Source: Dyadobacter fermentans (lineage in GTDB: Bacteria; Bacteroidota; Bacteroidia; Cytophagales; Spirosomataceae). Taken from it: a stretch of 64,000 nucleotides of DNA. Below are positions 41,406-50,282 of the stretch, piece after piece. Location of the stretch: the NCBI RefSeq assembly GCF_019924045.1, contig NZ_JAHXBN010000020.1, positions 1-64,000 on the forward strand, given 5' to 3'. The notes under the pieces were generated by a model, which was not told where the DNA came from, did no database searches, and worked only from the letters and a program-made list of their open reading frames with translations. Made by a program: the position numbers and the translations under genes. Each line of letters begins with the position of its first letter. The stretch's first letter is position 1.

Positions 41406-43727
41406 TCAAATACCGTTAAGCTCGGCTTCGGTGAATGCTTTTTCGCGGCCGGTGAGTTTCGTGCGGACTTTGGTCACTTCTTCGGTGGTGACTTTGTCGG
41501 CATTGTTGCGCCATGAGCGACGGATGAAACTTAACAGCTGTGCAATGTCTTCGTTGGGCATGTCCTTGTCGTAGCCGATGCCGGGCATATCGCCGCTTAC
41601 TTCGGGTGTCTGGTACACGTGGCCATTCACTTTCACGGGGCCGGTAAGGCCAAAAAGGACGATGGAAATGAGTTTGTCTTTATTACCTGTCACCCATTCC
41701 GATTGGTTCAATGGCGGCGCGAGCGATTTCACGCCACCGCCATCGGCACCGTGGCAGGTCTGGCACACAGAAGTGAACAATGCTTCACCTTTGGGAAATT
41801 CCTTTTTCAGCATTTCGGGGTTGCGGTTGCCTTGAGCGCTGCGGACCGCGGTTACTACGCGGGCCAGTTGCTTGTTAATGACAGCATTCTGATCGGATAC
41901 AGAAGTTGAAATGGCACTTTGGAAGCTTTCTTCCTGATCCTGCAAGTTGCTGATAATCGCGTCGGACACGTAGCGGTTGTTCGGATATTTGGCGGCCAGC
42001 TTGTTGAGTAGCCCGCGGGATGCATTCTGGTCGAATTTTTCGATGCTTTTGGCAAGCAACGCAATGTAAGGCGCCGCGAGCGTATCGCCCGAATCGACGA
42101 TGCCGTCAAATGCGGTAGCAAATTGCTGGTAAGAGGTCGGTGTGATCACTGCCGTGGATGCATATAGCCCCTGCGCACGGAAAGGCCAGGCCGACTGCCG
42201 GATCCAGCTCAGTGCCTCTTCCGGTTTCAGGGAGTTCAGTCCTTCGAGCGTCCACAATGCGTGGATGGCCAGCAATGGATCGGCCGTTTGTTTGATAGCC
42301 TCCCGAAGTGCGGGGACAGTCTGGTTGTATTTCCCGTCGATCAGCTTTTGTTGGGCGCGGTCGCGTACCCAGCCGTTGGGGTGGCCGAGCAGTTTCACCA
42401 ATTCCTGCGCGCCATCGGGAATGGTTACCGGTTTGGGGCTCGTGCCTTTCGGAACGATCTTGTAAATGCGGCCAGCCGAAAGCGGTTGCGTCAGGTCGCG
42501 TTTCCCGATCTGGTCTTTGAGGTAGGGTGTCAGATAAGTTTTGTGCTGGATAATGCCGCGGTACATGTCGAGCACGAACATGCTGCCGTCAGGGGCATTG
42601 TAGAGGCTCACTGGACGGAAACGCTCGTCGGTGCTGGCGAGGAATTCCTTGCCTTTGTAAGCAATATCCCCTTTTACGACGTAGCCTTTTTCATTGAGAA
42701 AATCGCGTTTGATCAGGTTCGCGGAAGGCTCCGGTACGAATGCATTGAAATCGTAGTTTTTGCCAAACAGGTCACCCCGGTAAATGACGGGTGCGGCGGC
42801 AGCTGTAAACTCATTCAGGCGCAGACTGTCGTCGAGGACATTCTTCATGTAGCCGCGGTTCACACCTGGCGTAGCGTGGAGCGGGTACACTTTATTGTTG
42901 GCCACCGATTTCTCATTATAACCGGCAACGCCTCGCTGGTTCTTGTTCCATGCACCAAGGCCGGCAGGGAAATAGTCGCCCAGGAGATTTTGGGAATTGT
43001 TGTTGTAATAAAGACGGCCGTAGTTATCCTGGCAAATACCCCATTGACCACGGAAGTGGGTATGCTCGATCACCCATTTGCCACCCACATGGCGGTAGCG
43101 CTTGTCGGACTTGGCATTATAAATCCAGTTGTCCATCGCTCGGAGCAGACCATTAGGCTGGTGCTCCACGTTGCCGCCCTCGGTGTATTTAGGATCTACA
43201 AGCGTCTTTTTGACCACCTGATCGTTTTTCAGTTCATAAAACCAAAGATTAGTTGGCTCAGCTACGAGGATACCGTTTTCGATCAGGCAGATCGCGCGCG
43301 GAAGCACGAGCGAGTCGATCACCACTTTGCGGTCGTCATAAACGCCGTCCTTATTTTTATCATCGAGGATTACGATGTTACCATTCGGGATGTCTTCGCC
43401 GGTACCGATTGTGTCGGGCATGTAGCCTACCATCTCCACGACCCACATTCTGGCTTTATCATCGAACTGCATGGCCACGGGGGCGCTCACGAGCGGCTCG
43501 GCGGCAACGAGTTTGACTTCAAAACCATCCTCTATCACCATTTTGCTAATGGTTTCGGAGGCGGGAATGAAAGGAGACTTTCCGGCAGTAGAGGCAAGTT
43601 TTTCTTCTTTCGCAACGGTTGTCGTGGCGGAAGAGGTGGTTTGCTGACTGGCCTGCTTGTTGGTTTTACAATATACCAACATCGACGAAACAGCCAGAAT
43701 AAAAAGGGGATAACGGTACTTCTTCAT
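41406..43727 (-). CDS. Lipoprotein dehydrogenase-like beta-propeller with HEAT repeats and cytochrome c domain
   Basis: This 773-residue protein begins with a lipoprotein signal (SSMLVYCKTNKQ, Cys about residue 20). It has a beta-propeller like membrane-bound sugar dehydrogenases (about 65-440; MVGYMPDTIGTGEDIPNG, DMYRGIIQHKTYLTPY), HEAT-like helices (about 455-620) and a cytochrome c domain with CQTCHGADGGG (about 660) and GDMPGIGYD with the Met ligand. It resembles PVC-type haem-binding dehydrogenases of unknown substrate, acting in the periplasm. It follows the MFS transporter gene by 48 bases on the same strand, so sugar or sugar acid oxidation is a reasonable guess. Confidence 0.8.
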   Translation of the reverse strand: MKKYRYPLFILAVSSMLVYCKTNKQASQQTTSSATTTVAKEEKLASTAGKSPFIPASETISKMVIEDGFEVKLVAAEPLVSAPVAMQFDDKARMWVVEMVGYMPDTIGTGEDIPNGNIVILDDKNKDGVYDDRKVVIDSLVLPRAICLIENGILVAEPTNLWFYELKNDQVVKKTLVDPKYTEGGNVEHQPNGLLRAMDNWIYNAKSDKRYRHVGGKWVIEHTHFRGQWGICQDNYGRLYYNNNSQNLLGDYFPAGLGAWNKNQRGVAGYNEKSVANNKVYPLHATPGVNRGYMKNVLDDSLRLNEFTAAAAPVIYRGDLFGKNYDFNAFVPEPSANLIKRDFLNEKGYVVKGDIAYKGKEFLASTDERFRPVSLYNAPDGSMFVLDMYRGIIQHKTYLTPYLKDQIGKRDLTQPLSAGRIYKIVPKGTSPKPVTIPDGAQELVKLLGHPNGWVRDRAQQKLIDGKYNQTVPALREAIKQTADPLLAIHALWTLEGLNSLKPEEALSWIRQSAWPFRAQGLYASTAVITPTSYQQFATAFDGIVDSGDTLAAPYIALLAKSIEKFDQNASRGLLNKLAAKYPNNRYVSDAIISNLQDQEESFQSAISTSVSDQNAVINKQLARVVTAVRSAQGNRNPEMLKKEFPKGEALFTSVCQTCHGADGGGVKSLAPPLNQSEWVTGNKDKLISIVLFGLTGPVKVNGHVYQTPEVSGDMPGIGYDKDMPNEDIAQLLSFIRRSWRNNADKVTTEEVTKVRTKLTGREKAFTEAELNGI

Positions 43728-43775
43728 CAGAATGCTATGCTAGCAATATTAACAGCTTGGTGATTTTTCGGGAGA

Positions 43776-45074
43776 TCAGTTGTTTAACGATTCTTCCACC
43801 GGTTTCATATTGGACGTGAGGAAATGGATGGCAAGCCAGGCAATGATGTAGGCGAGCCCGCAAACGATGAACAGGATGTTGTAGCCTGCCCCGATATTTC
43901 CTGTGCCTTTATAGTGGTCGAGCAATGCGCCGACCAGCAGTGGGAAGAATGTAGAGCCGAGGGAACCGGCCATACCGCCGATACCTACCACGGAGCTCAC
44001 GGCGCGTTTCGGGAAAATATCGGAAACGATCGTGAAGATGTTCGCGCTCCATGCCTGGTGCGCGGCGGTAGCGATGGCGATAATGCCTACGACAGTCCAG
44101 ATATCCGTTGCGAATTGGGCAAGGATAATCGGCATCACGGCGAACGCCATGATCAGCAATGTGGTTTTGCGGGCGCGGAGCGGCGTCCAGCCTTTTTTGA
44201 TCAGGTACGACGACAGGTAACCGCCGCCAATGCTGCCGAATGTGGTCGCCGTGTAAACGATCGCCAAATGCATGCTTGGCTTTTTAAGATCCAGCGCGAA
44301 TGTGGTAGCGAAATAGGATGGCAGCCAGAACAGGAAGAACCACCAAACAGGGTCGGTGAGGAACTTGCCGATAATGAACACCCATGTTTGCGGCAGTCTG
44401 ATCAATTTGGTCCAGTGAATGGTCTTTTGATTCTCGCCGTCGCCGGCTTCGTTATCACTATGAATGAATGCATATTCCTCCGCACCCAGTTTCTTGTGGC
44501 GGGACGGGATTTCGTACATCAGCCACCAGAATATCAGCCATACAAAGCCGATCGCACCCGTGATCAGGAATGCGCCTTGCCAGCTGTAAGTGCTAAGCAG
44601 CCAGGGTACGAGAATAGGGGCCGCCACTGCACCGATACTCGTACCGGAGTTGAAAATACCGGTTGCAAGTGCACGTTCGCGTTTAGGGAACCATTCTGCG
44701 GTCGCTTTTACGGCGGCCGGGAAGTTACCTGCTTCGCCAAGACCCAATACGGCGCGGACAGCGCCGAAGCCGAATGTGCTTTTGACAAATGCGTGCGCCA
44801 CCGCAGCGATACTCCAGATGATAATGGAAACGGCATAACCGAGCTTCGAGCCGATCTTGTCGATGATGTTACCGAACACGATATAACCGGCGGCGTAACA
44901 GCCTGCGAATACCATTACGATGTTCGCATAGTCGCTTTCGGTCCAGTTGAATTCTGTTTCGAGGGTCGGTTTTAGTAATCCAAGAATCTGTCTGTCGATG
45001 TAGTTGATGGTGGTTGCAAAAAAGAGTAATGCGCAAATAACCCAGCGATAGTTGCCAATATTGGTTTGTTTCAT
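43776..45074 (-). CDS. MFS transporter, hexuronate/sugar-acid type (ExuT-like)
   Basis: This 432-residue protein has twelve membrane segments and the anion:cation symporter pattern: NYIDRQILGLLKPTLETEF, FGNIIDKIGSKLGYAVSI, GLGEAGNFPAAVKATAEWFPKRERALATGIFNSG. ExuT/GudP relatives import hexuronates such as galacturonate or glucarate with protons. The substrate is inferred. It is upstream of the dehydrogenase-like lipoprotein and likely in one operon with it. Confidence 0.85.
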   Translation of the reverse strand: MKQTNIGNYRWVICALLFFATTINYIDRQILGLLKPTLETEFNWTESDYANIVMVFAGCYAAGYIVFGNIIDKIGSKLGYAVSIIIWSIAAVAHAFVKSTFGFGAVRAVLGLGEAGNFPAAVKATAEWFPKRERALATGIFNSGTSIGAVAAPILVPWLLSTYSWQGAFLITGAIGFVWLIFWWLMYEIPSRHKKLGAEEYAFIHSDNEAGDGENQKTIHWTKLIRLPQTWVFIIGKFLTDPVWWFFLFWLPSYFATTFALDLKKPSMHLAIVYTATTFGSIGGGYLSSYLIKKGWTPLRARKTTLLIMAFAVMPIILAQFATDIWTVVGIIAIATAAHQAWSANIFTIVSDIFPKRAVSSVVGIGGMAGSLGSTFFPLLVGALLDHYKGTGNIGAGYNILFIVCGLAYIIAWLAIHFLTSNMKPVEESLNN

Positions 45075-45194
45075 GATGGGGAAAAACTGATTTCTTGGAT
45101 TCAGGAATTTGTAAAAATACGTCTGTCTTGGGGATAAGACTACATTTTTCCCATTCTACCCCTTAATGGATTTGCAAAAGACTTTCACAAAAAA

Positions 45195-45222
45195 GATCCC
45201 GCACCTGGTTGGGGCGCGGGAT
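45195..45222 (-). terminator. Terminator of the surE gene
   Basis: Read leftward, GATCCCGC pairs with GCGGGATC and the stem is followed by six T (AAAAAA at 45189-45194 on the plus strand). It lies about 80 bases after the surE stop. Confidence 0.8.
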
Positions 45223-45302
45223 CAGGGATATAGAAGGAACGTTTCGTAAATAATTCACTAACCACACTTTCTTTTCAAAGTGGAGGTGCGGCGGAATTTA
45301 CC

Positions 45303-46037
45303 TTATGTGATAGGGTAGGCCAGCTGCGCCTTCATGAGCTCCGCTTCGTTGGTCAGGTCAAGGCGGAGGGGCGTGATGGAGACAAATTGATTTTCAATGG
45401 CCCAGCGGTCGGTGCCTTCCTCGGCGGGTTCCAGCGGTACTACGGTAAACCAATAATGCTTTCGGCCCATTGGGTCGAGTGCCGGAACGATATTGTTGTC
45501 GTACAGCCGTACCGATTGCCGCGTCCAACGTACGCCTTTGGGGTCGTGCGGGAAATTGACATTCACCAGATTCAGGTGCGGGTTCTTGAAAAGCAGGTCC
45601 AGTGCCTTTTCCACAAACGGATCGAGTTTCTCGAAATCGGGTTCGACATCGGTGGGGGTACTCAATGCAATGCCTTTGATCCCGAACAGCACTGCCTGCT
45701 TGGCTGCGGCGAGCGTGCCCGAATGCCACATCGCATTCCCCAGGTTAGGCCCCAGGTTGATACCCGAAAGCACCACGTCGGGTTTGTCCCACAGGTGTTG
45801 CCCCAATGCCACGCAGTCGGCGGGTGTGCCATTCACGCGGTAGGCGTCGATACCCTCAAATTCGATCGGGGATTTTTTATAGGAAAGCGGCCTGGACGCC
45901 GTAATCGCGTGGCCCATAGAGGATTGTTCCACATCCGGGGCCACTATTTTCACTTCCCCGAACCGCGAGGCGATTTTGGCAAGCGCCGCAAGGCCCGGGC
46001 TGTATATTCCATCGTCGTTCGTTACCAGGATTTTCAT
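45303..46037 (-). CDS. surE: SurE 5'/3'-nucleotidase
   Basis: The protein has 244 residues from the ATG at 46037, giving MKILVTNDDGIYSPGLAAL, the family N-terminus with metal-binding Asp-Asp; the longer frame to 46115 is not needed. SVxSMGHAITASRPL-like (here QSSMGHAITASRPL), YRVNGTPADCVALGQ and LSGINLGPNLGNAMWHSGTLAAAKQA are all typical. SurE dephosphorylates nucleoside monophosphates. It diverges from the lipid kinase gene over 84 bases. Confidence 0.95.
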   Translation of the reverse strand: MKILVTNDDGIYSPGLAALAKIASRFGEVKIVAPDVEQSSMGHAITASRPLSYKKSPIEFEGIDAYRVNGTPADCVALGQHLWDKPDVVLSGINLGPNLGNAMWHSGTLAAAKQAVLFGIKGIALSTPTDVEPDFEKLDPFVEKALDLLFKNPHLNLVNVNFPHDPKGVRWTRQSVRLYDNNIVPALDPMGRKHYWFTVVPLEPAEEGTDRWAIENQFVSITPLRLDLTNEAELMKAQLAYPIT

Positions 46038-46121
46038 AACGTATAGCGTTTTCAGGTGGTTATTAATAAAATTATGCCTGGTATGTTTTTTATGAAACCG
46101 GGATATGCTATACATCCGGAT

Positions 46122-47033
46122 ATGAAAAAAACGACCCTTTTACACAACCCGACAGCCGGGGATAATGACTTTTCCAAAAAAGAACTGGTCAAACTGATTA
46201 AGAAAGAAGGCTTCGAATGCACCTATTCGTCCGTGAAGGAGGAAGGTTGGGATACGTTCGAAAATAACACCGACTTCCTGATCGTAGCCGGTGGAGACGG
46301 AACCGTAAGGCGCGCCGCCAAAGCGCTCATGAAACGCAAGCGGCTCGACAAGCAATTTCCGTTGGCGCTTTTGCCGCATGGGACCGCCAATAATATTGCC
46401 ACCGCATTGCAAATCGAGGGGCATCCAAAGGAGATTATTCCGCATTGGCACCATTTCCGCCTTAAACCGTTCGACATCGGCCGGGTACATGGCGTGGGTG
46501 AGGACCTGTTTTTCCTGGAAGCGTTTGGCTACGGTATCTTCCCGCGCCTGATGAAGGTGATGAGCAAAATAGAGGGTGATATTGGTGATACCGCCGAAGA
46601 GAAGCTAAAAGCGGCCCGCGCTGTCCTGCTCGAAATTGTGCAAAGCTATGAAGCCCGGCCCTGTACGATTGTCGCGGACGGTGTGGAGCATTCGGGTAAT
46701 TATATTATGGTAGAAATCATGAATATCCGCTCTATCGGTCCAAACCTCGTGCTCGCGGGCGAGGCCGACCCGGGCGACGGGATGCTGGATGTAGTGATGG
46801 TTTCGGAACAAAGCCGCAGCAAGTTCGAGTCCTTTCTGCTCAGCCGCATTAATCATGAGGACAAGGAATTCAGTTTTTCAACGATTCGCGCCCGGAAAGT
46901 GAAGATTTTCTGGGAAGGGAAAGACGGGCATATCGACGATGAACGGTTGAAAATCGAGGTGCCGGTGGAAGTGGAGATCGAAATACAGCCTGATATGCTG
47001 CAATTTATGGTTACGGAGGGTTTGAACCCATAA
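46122..47033 (+). CDS. Diacylglycerol/lipid kinase family protein
   Basis: The protein has 303 residues from the ATG at 46122 (MKKTTLLHNPTAGDND); upstream in-frame ATGs at 46056, 46074, 46083 and 46092 give longer but less likely starts. It has the DAGK catalytic features VAGGDGTVRRAAKAL and LPHGTANNIATAL, and DPGDGMLDVVMV in the C-terminal beta domain, as in YegS/DgkB. It phosphorylates a lipid hydroxyl with ATP at the inner membrane; the exact lipid is unknown. Confidence 0.87.
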   Translation: MKKTTLLHNPTAGDNDFSKKELVKLIKKEGFECTYSSVKEEGWDTFENNTDFLIVAGGDGTVRRAAKALMKRKRLDKQFPLALLPHGTANNIATALQIEGHPKEIIPHWHHFRLKPFDIGRVHGVGEDLFFLEAFGYGIFPRLMKVMSKIEGDIGDTAEEKLKAARAVLLEIVQSYEARPCTIVADGVEHSGNYIMVEIMNIRSIGPNLVLAGEADPGDGMLDVVMVSEQSRSKFESFLLSRINHEDKEFSFSTIRARKVKIFWEGKDGHIDDERLKIEVPVEVEIEIQPDMLQFMVTEGLNP

Positions 47034-47135
47034 CTTTTGGTTATAGCGGATAACCAATTGTGATTGGCGAACGATGTGAATGAGCGCTACTTTTGGAATA
47101 TCAAATTTTTCCAAAGTTCTCATTCACATTGAATT

Positions 47136-48140
47136 ATGATTCACACAGATATTTGCATTATCGGAGCGGGGCCAGTAGGGCTCTTCGCGGTTTTCGAGGC
47201 CGGACTGCTCAAAATGCGTTGCCATCTCATTGACGCGCTGCCCGTAGTAGGCGGCCAGCTTGCTGAAATTTATCCCCAAAAACCCATTTACGATATTCCC
47301 GGCGCGCCGGCCATCATTGCCGAAGATCTTGTAAACAACCTCATGAAGCAGATTGAGGAGTTCAAACCGGGGTTCACATTAGGCGAAAGGGTAGAAGCGC
47401 TCGAAAAGCAGGACGACGGCAGCTATATTGTCCGCACCAACGAGGGAACCGACGTGCATTGCCAGGTGGTGGTGATAGCGGCGGGACTCGGCAGCTTTGA
47501 ACCTCGGAAACCGGCTGTTGAGCAACTGGAATATTTCGAAGGCAAAGGCGTGCATTATATGGTGAAAAAGCCGGAGCAGTTCCGGGGACGGAATGTGGTG
47601 CTGGCCGGTGGCGGTGATTCCGCGCTCGACTGGACGATCTTCCTGGCCGATATCGCCTCCCGCGTTACGCTCGTGCATCGGGGCGATACCTTCCGCGGCG
47701 CGCCGGATTCGGCCGAAAAAGTGTACGATCTGGCCGGAAAGGGCAAAATCGACCTCATTTTGCAAGCACAGGTGAATAAGCTGGGGGGCAACGGTGTGCT
47801 CAAAGAGGTCTCTATTTTGGGAAATGATAAATCGGTCACCACCATTCCTACCGACGATTTCATCCCGCTTTTTGGCCTTAGTCCCAAACTTGGCCCTATC
47901 GCCGACTGGAATCTGGGCGTCGAGAAATCGGCGGTGATCGTGGATACTTTCGACTACTCCACGAATGTCGAACGCATTTACGCGATAGGCGATATCAACA
48001 CTTATCCGGGCAAGCTGAAACTCATTTTGTGCGGCTTTCACGAAGCGGCCATCATGATGCAGAGCGCATTCAAGTACGTTTACCCCGATCAGAAATTAAG
48101 TTTCAAATACACAACTGTAAACGGTGTTAATCCATTTTAG
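47136..48140 (+). CDS. Ferredoxin--NADP+ reductase (thioredoxin-reductase-like type)
   Basis: This 334-residue protein is homologous to YumC-type FNR. It has an FAD motif CIIGAGPVGLFAVFEAGLL, VVGGQLAEIYPQKPIYDIPG, an NADP motif VVLAGGGDSALDWTIFLA and the FAD C-terminal YAIGDINTYPGKLKLI. No redox CxxC is present, as expected for this FNR group. It ends two bases before the ferredoxin gene, so the two form an electron-transfer operon moving electrons between NADPH and ferredoxin. Confidence 0.92.
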   Translation: MIHTDICIIGAGPVGLFAVFEAGLLKMRCHLIDALPVVGGQLAEIYPQKPIYDIPGAPAIIAEDLVNNLMKQIEEFKPGFTLGERVEALEKQDDGSYIVRTNEGTDVHCQVVVIAAGLGSFEPRKPAVEQLEYFEGKGVHYMVKKPEQFRGRNVVLAGGGDSALDWTIFLADIASRVTLVHRGDTFRGAPDSAEKVYDLAGKGKIDLILQAQVNKLGGNGVLKEVSILGNDKSVTTIPTDDFIPLFGLSPKLGPIADWNLGVEKSAVIVDTFDYSTNVERIYAIGDINTYPGKLKLILCGFHEAAIMMQSAFKYVYPDQKLSFKYTTVNGVNPF

Positions 48141-48142
48141 CC

Positions 48143-48466
48143 ATGATCAATATATTCATAGAGAATGATTTAGGGGAACGTCAGGCGCTGGAAGTACCCA
48201 CCGATATGGGTTTCAACCTGATGGAGATCCTCAAAGCATACGAATACGATATCCAGGCAACCTGCGGGGGAATGGCACTTTGCGCGACCTGCCATATCGA
48301 AGTGCTGGAAGGCAAGGAAAAGCTGCCGGAATCCAACGACCAGGAACTCGATACGCTCGATACATTGCCGAATGCCGATGGTAATAGCAGGCTCTCGTGC
48401 CAGCTCCGGCCATCCGACGAAATGGACGGGTTAGTGTTTCGCCTGAAAGCCTTGCAGGAAGCTTGA
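48143..48466 (+). CDS. 2Fe-2S ferredoxin (adrenodoxin type)
   Basis: This 107-residue protein has the four cluster cysteines in CGGMALCATCH (three) and RLSCQL (fourth), an arrangement of adrenodoxin-like ferredoxins used with cytochromes P450 or Fe-S assembly. It follows the reductase gene by two bases, so it is very likely its partner. It ends before a strong bidirectional terminator. Confidence 0.93.
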   Translation: MINIFIENDLGERQALEVPTDMGFNLMEILKAYEYDIQATCGGMALCATCHIEVLEGKEKLPESNDQELDTLDTLPNADGNSRLSCQLRPSDEMDGLVFRLKALQEA

Positions 48467-48501
48467 AATAAGGTTATTAGAATTTTGGAATAATAGTACA
48501 T

Positions 48502-48533
48502 AAACCTCCGCTGGCCATGCAGCGGAGGTTTTT
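48502..48533. terminator. Bidirectional terminator
   Basis: AAACCTCCGCTG pairs perfectly with CAGCGGAGGTTT around a six- to eight-base loop, then TT. It separates the ferredoxin gene from the convergent DinB-like gene. Confidence 0.9.
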
Positions 48534-48537
48534 AGTT

Positions 48538-49359
48538 TTAGGCCATCACTGCAATCAGGTTTAATGTAATGCCCGCAAGTTCCTTATTGCCGGTTAAACG
48601 GGCTTTGGCCAGTGCTTCGTCGGGTTTGATGGCTTTGGTAAAAAGCTTCCAGGCTGTGTCGGCGTCGAGCTGCACGGATGCTTCCGGGGCGGTTTCGGAG
48701 GTTTCGTCGATGATCCAGCCATTTTCTGTTTTAACTAAAAACCATTCAAATACCTCTTCCAGCACGATGCCTATGCGCACGGAGGTACCCTCGGGCGCGT
48801 GCGTGTGCCTGTACGTATGTGGGAGCCCGCGCAGGAAGGTCTCGATGAGCGGGCGGAAGAGCCGTGGCGTCATTATGCCGGGCCTGTTTACCGCGTCGCG
48901 GATCTGTTGCTGATGATGCCATTTTTCGGTGTATTCGCGGGCGATGTGGAACCAGTTTTTGGATACCGTTTCACCGGCCCAGGACACGGAAAAGATCGCG
49001 TCGGCTTCCAGGTCCTGCCGCTGCATGATTTGCGAATATTGTTTACCAGTGCTTTCAAGAAGCTCGGTAAGCAGGGCAGGGCTCATTCGTTTGGAGGCTT
49101 TTACCCAATCCGCATTCAACTGGTTCAGGTAAGCCACCAGATCGTCGTAGCTGTTGATTTCCCGGTCGGGCGATGTGAAGTGGCCGTCGCGGTACATGGA
49201 TATCACCCGAATATTGCCGTCGAGCAAATGCGCGGCAACGTCGCGGACTTTCCACAGGCGGGCGACGGTCGGTTTTTCCCAATCTTCGGGCGTGAGGGAT
49301 CTGAGCAGCGCAATGAGGTGTTCGTCGAGCTCGGCAAACAGGTGAACGGAGTGGATCAT
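48538..49359 (-). CDS. DinB/maleylpyruvate-isomerase N-terminal-like protein
   Basis: This 273-residue protein has the DinB four-helix pattern with metal-binding histidines (VRDVAAHLLDGN, HIAREYTEKWHHQQQIRDA) and a C-terminal domain (about 185-273) like mycothiol-dependent isomerase C-terminal or sterol-carrier-like domains. The family covers thiol-dependent S-transferases and isomerases; the substrate is unknown. It starts at the ATG at 49359 and its start codon region overlaps a spurious longer frame on the opposite strand. Confidence 0.75.
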   Translation of the reverse strand: MIHSVHLFAELDEHLIALLRSLTPEDWEKPTVARLWKVRDVAAHLLDGNIRVISMYRDGHFTSPDREINSYDDLVAYLNQLNADWVKASKRMSPALLTELLESTGKQYSQIMQRQDLEADAIFSVSWAGETVSKNWFHIAREYTEKWHHQQQIRDAVNRPGIMTPRLFRPLIETFLRGLPHTYRHTHAPEGTSVRIGIVLEEVFEWFLVKTENGWIIDETSETAPEASVQLDADTAWKLFTKAIKPDEALAKARLTGNKELAGITLNLIAVMA

Positions 49360-49465
49360 GGCGGTGGTATGGACTTGTTTGGCCTTAAATATCGATGAAA
49401 AAGGGATTTGTTGTGATGTTCAGGATGTGATTTGGTATTTTTGGGCTGGTTCAAAGTGCAGAAAA

Positions 49466-50188
49466 ATGACTTATTGTTTAGGAATAAAAGTGAAAGAGGG
49501 CCTTGTGGCCCTGGCTGATACGCGGATCACCGCAGGTACCAATACCACGACCAAAAAGAAGATGTACGTCACCCAGCAGGACAACTATTCGATGTTCATC
49601 ATGACCAGCGGGTTGCGGTCCGTACGCGACAAAGCGGTACATTATTTCGAAGAGCTGATCAGCGAAGGTGTCGTTTATAACAAGCTTTACAAGGCTGTCA
49701 ATGCATTCGGAGAGCAGATTAAACGCGTAGCCGAGGAAGATAAAGCAAGTCTGGAAAGGTCGGGCCTGAAATTCAACCTCAATACCATTGTAGGCGGCCA
49801 GTTGAAAGACGACAAGGACCACAAGCTGTTTCTTCTTTATTCGGAAGGCAACTGGGTGGAGCTCGACGAGGGCTCTCCTTATGTGATTATCGGTAACTCC
49901 GGTCAGGGAAAAGCCATTCTAAACCGCGTGCTGAATGAAAACTCGACGATGAAGCAGGCGCTCAAAGCGGGCTTTCTCTCATTCGATTCCACGCGGGTTA
50001 GCAACAACGATGTAGATTTTCCAATCGATGTAGTATTATACAAGAAGGACAGCTTCGCCATTGCGGAACATCGTTACGAGCAGAAAGACATGGAGGAAAT
50101 TTCGAGAATCTGGGCCGAAAAGCTCAAACAAGCGCTGGACGACATCCCCGAGGATTGGATGGACAAAACCTTCGAAAAAATGCCATAA
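49466..50188 (+). CDS. Proteasome-type (Anbu-like) peptidase
   Basis: The protein has 240 residues from the ATG at 49466, beginning MTYCLGIKVKEGLVALADTR. The Thr after Met is the expected catalytic nucleophile, and ADTRITAGTNT and the lysine context match the Ntn-hydrolase/proteasome beta fold (Anbu or BPH family). A longer frame to 49358 would bury the nucleophile. Later motifs include YVIIGNSGQGKAIL and FPIDVVLYKKDS. In many bacteria Anbu is clustered with a transglutaminase, an alpha-E domain protein and an ATP-grasp enzyme; none of these is adjacent here. Confidence 0.85.
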   Translation: MTYCLGIKVKEGLVALADTRITAGTNTTTKKKMYVTQQDNYSMFIMTSGLRSVRDKAVHYFEELISEGVVYNKLYKAVNAFGEQIKRVAEEDKASLERSGLKFNLNTIVGGQLKDDKDHKLFLLYSEGNWVELDEGSPYVIIGNSGQGKAILNRVLNENSTMKQALKAGFLSFDSTRVSNNDVDFPIDVVLYKKDSFAIAEHRYEQKDMEEISRIWAEKLKQALDDIPEDWMDKTFEKMP

Positions 50189-50191
50189 GAC

Positions 50192-50213
50192 AAAGGGGAC
50201 TTTTGGTCCCCTT
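50192..50213 (+). terminator. Terminator of the Anbu gene
   Basis: AAAGGGGAC pairs perfectly with GTCCCCTTT around TTTT, starting four bases after the stop. It is symmetrical and may also act on the leftward M28 peptidase transcript. Confidence 0.85.
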
Positions 50214-50249
50214 TGTTATGGAGGGCCAGCGGCCCGGTACATTCCCCAT

Positions 50250-50269
50250 CCAGGGACTTTAGTCCCTGG
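50250..50269. repeat. REP-like palindrome, copy 3
   Basis: CCAGGGACTTTAGTCCCTGG is a palindrome apart from its centre and shares the GACTT(A/T)AGTC core with the copies at 5467 and 6952. It lies between the convergent Anbu and M28 genes, and is followed by GGGCAGGGACAGGC, like the tails of the other copies. Confidence 0.75.
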
Positions 50270-50282
50270 GGCAGGGACAGGC

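Noticed and set aside
42261..43763. Rightward frame of 500 residues opposite the cytochrome c dehydrogenase-like gene
   Set aside because: It is the antisense shadow of a well-supported protein with clear motifs (lipobox, CQTCH); its own composition has no recognisable domains.
49358..49465. N-terminal extension of the Anbu-like peptidase
   Set aside because: It would bury the catalytic threonine, which must be at the mature N-terminus.
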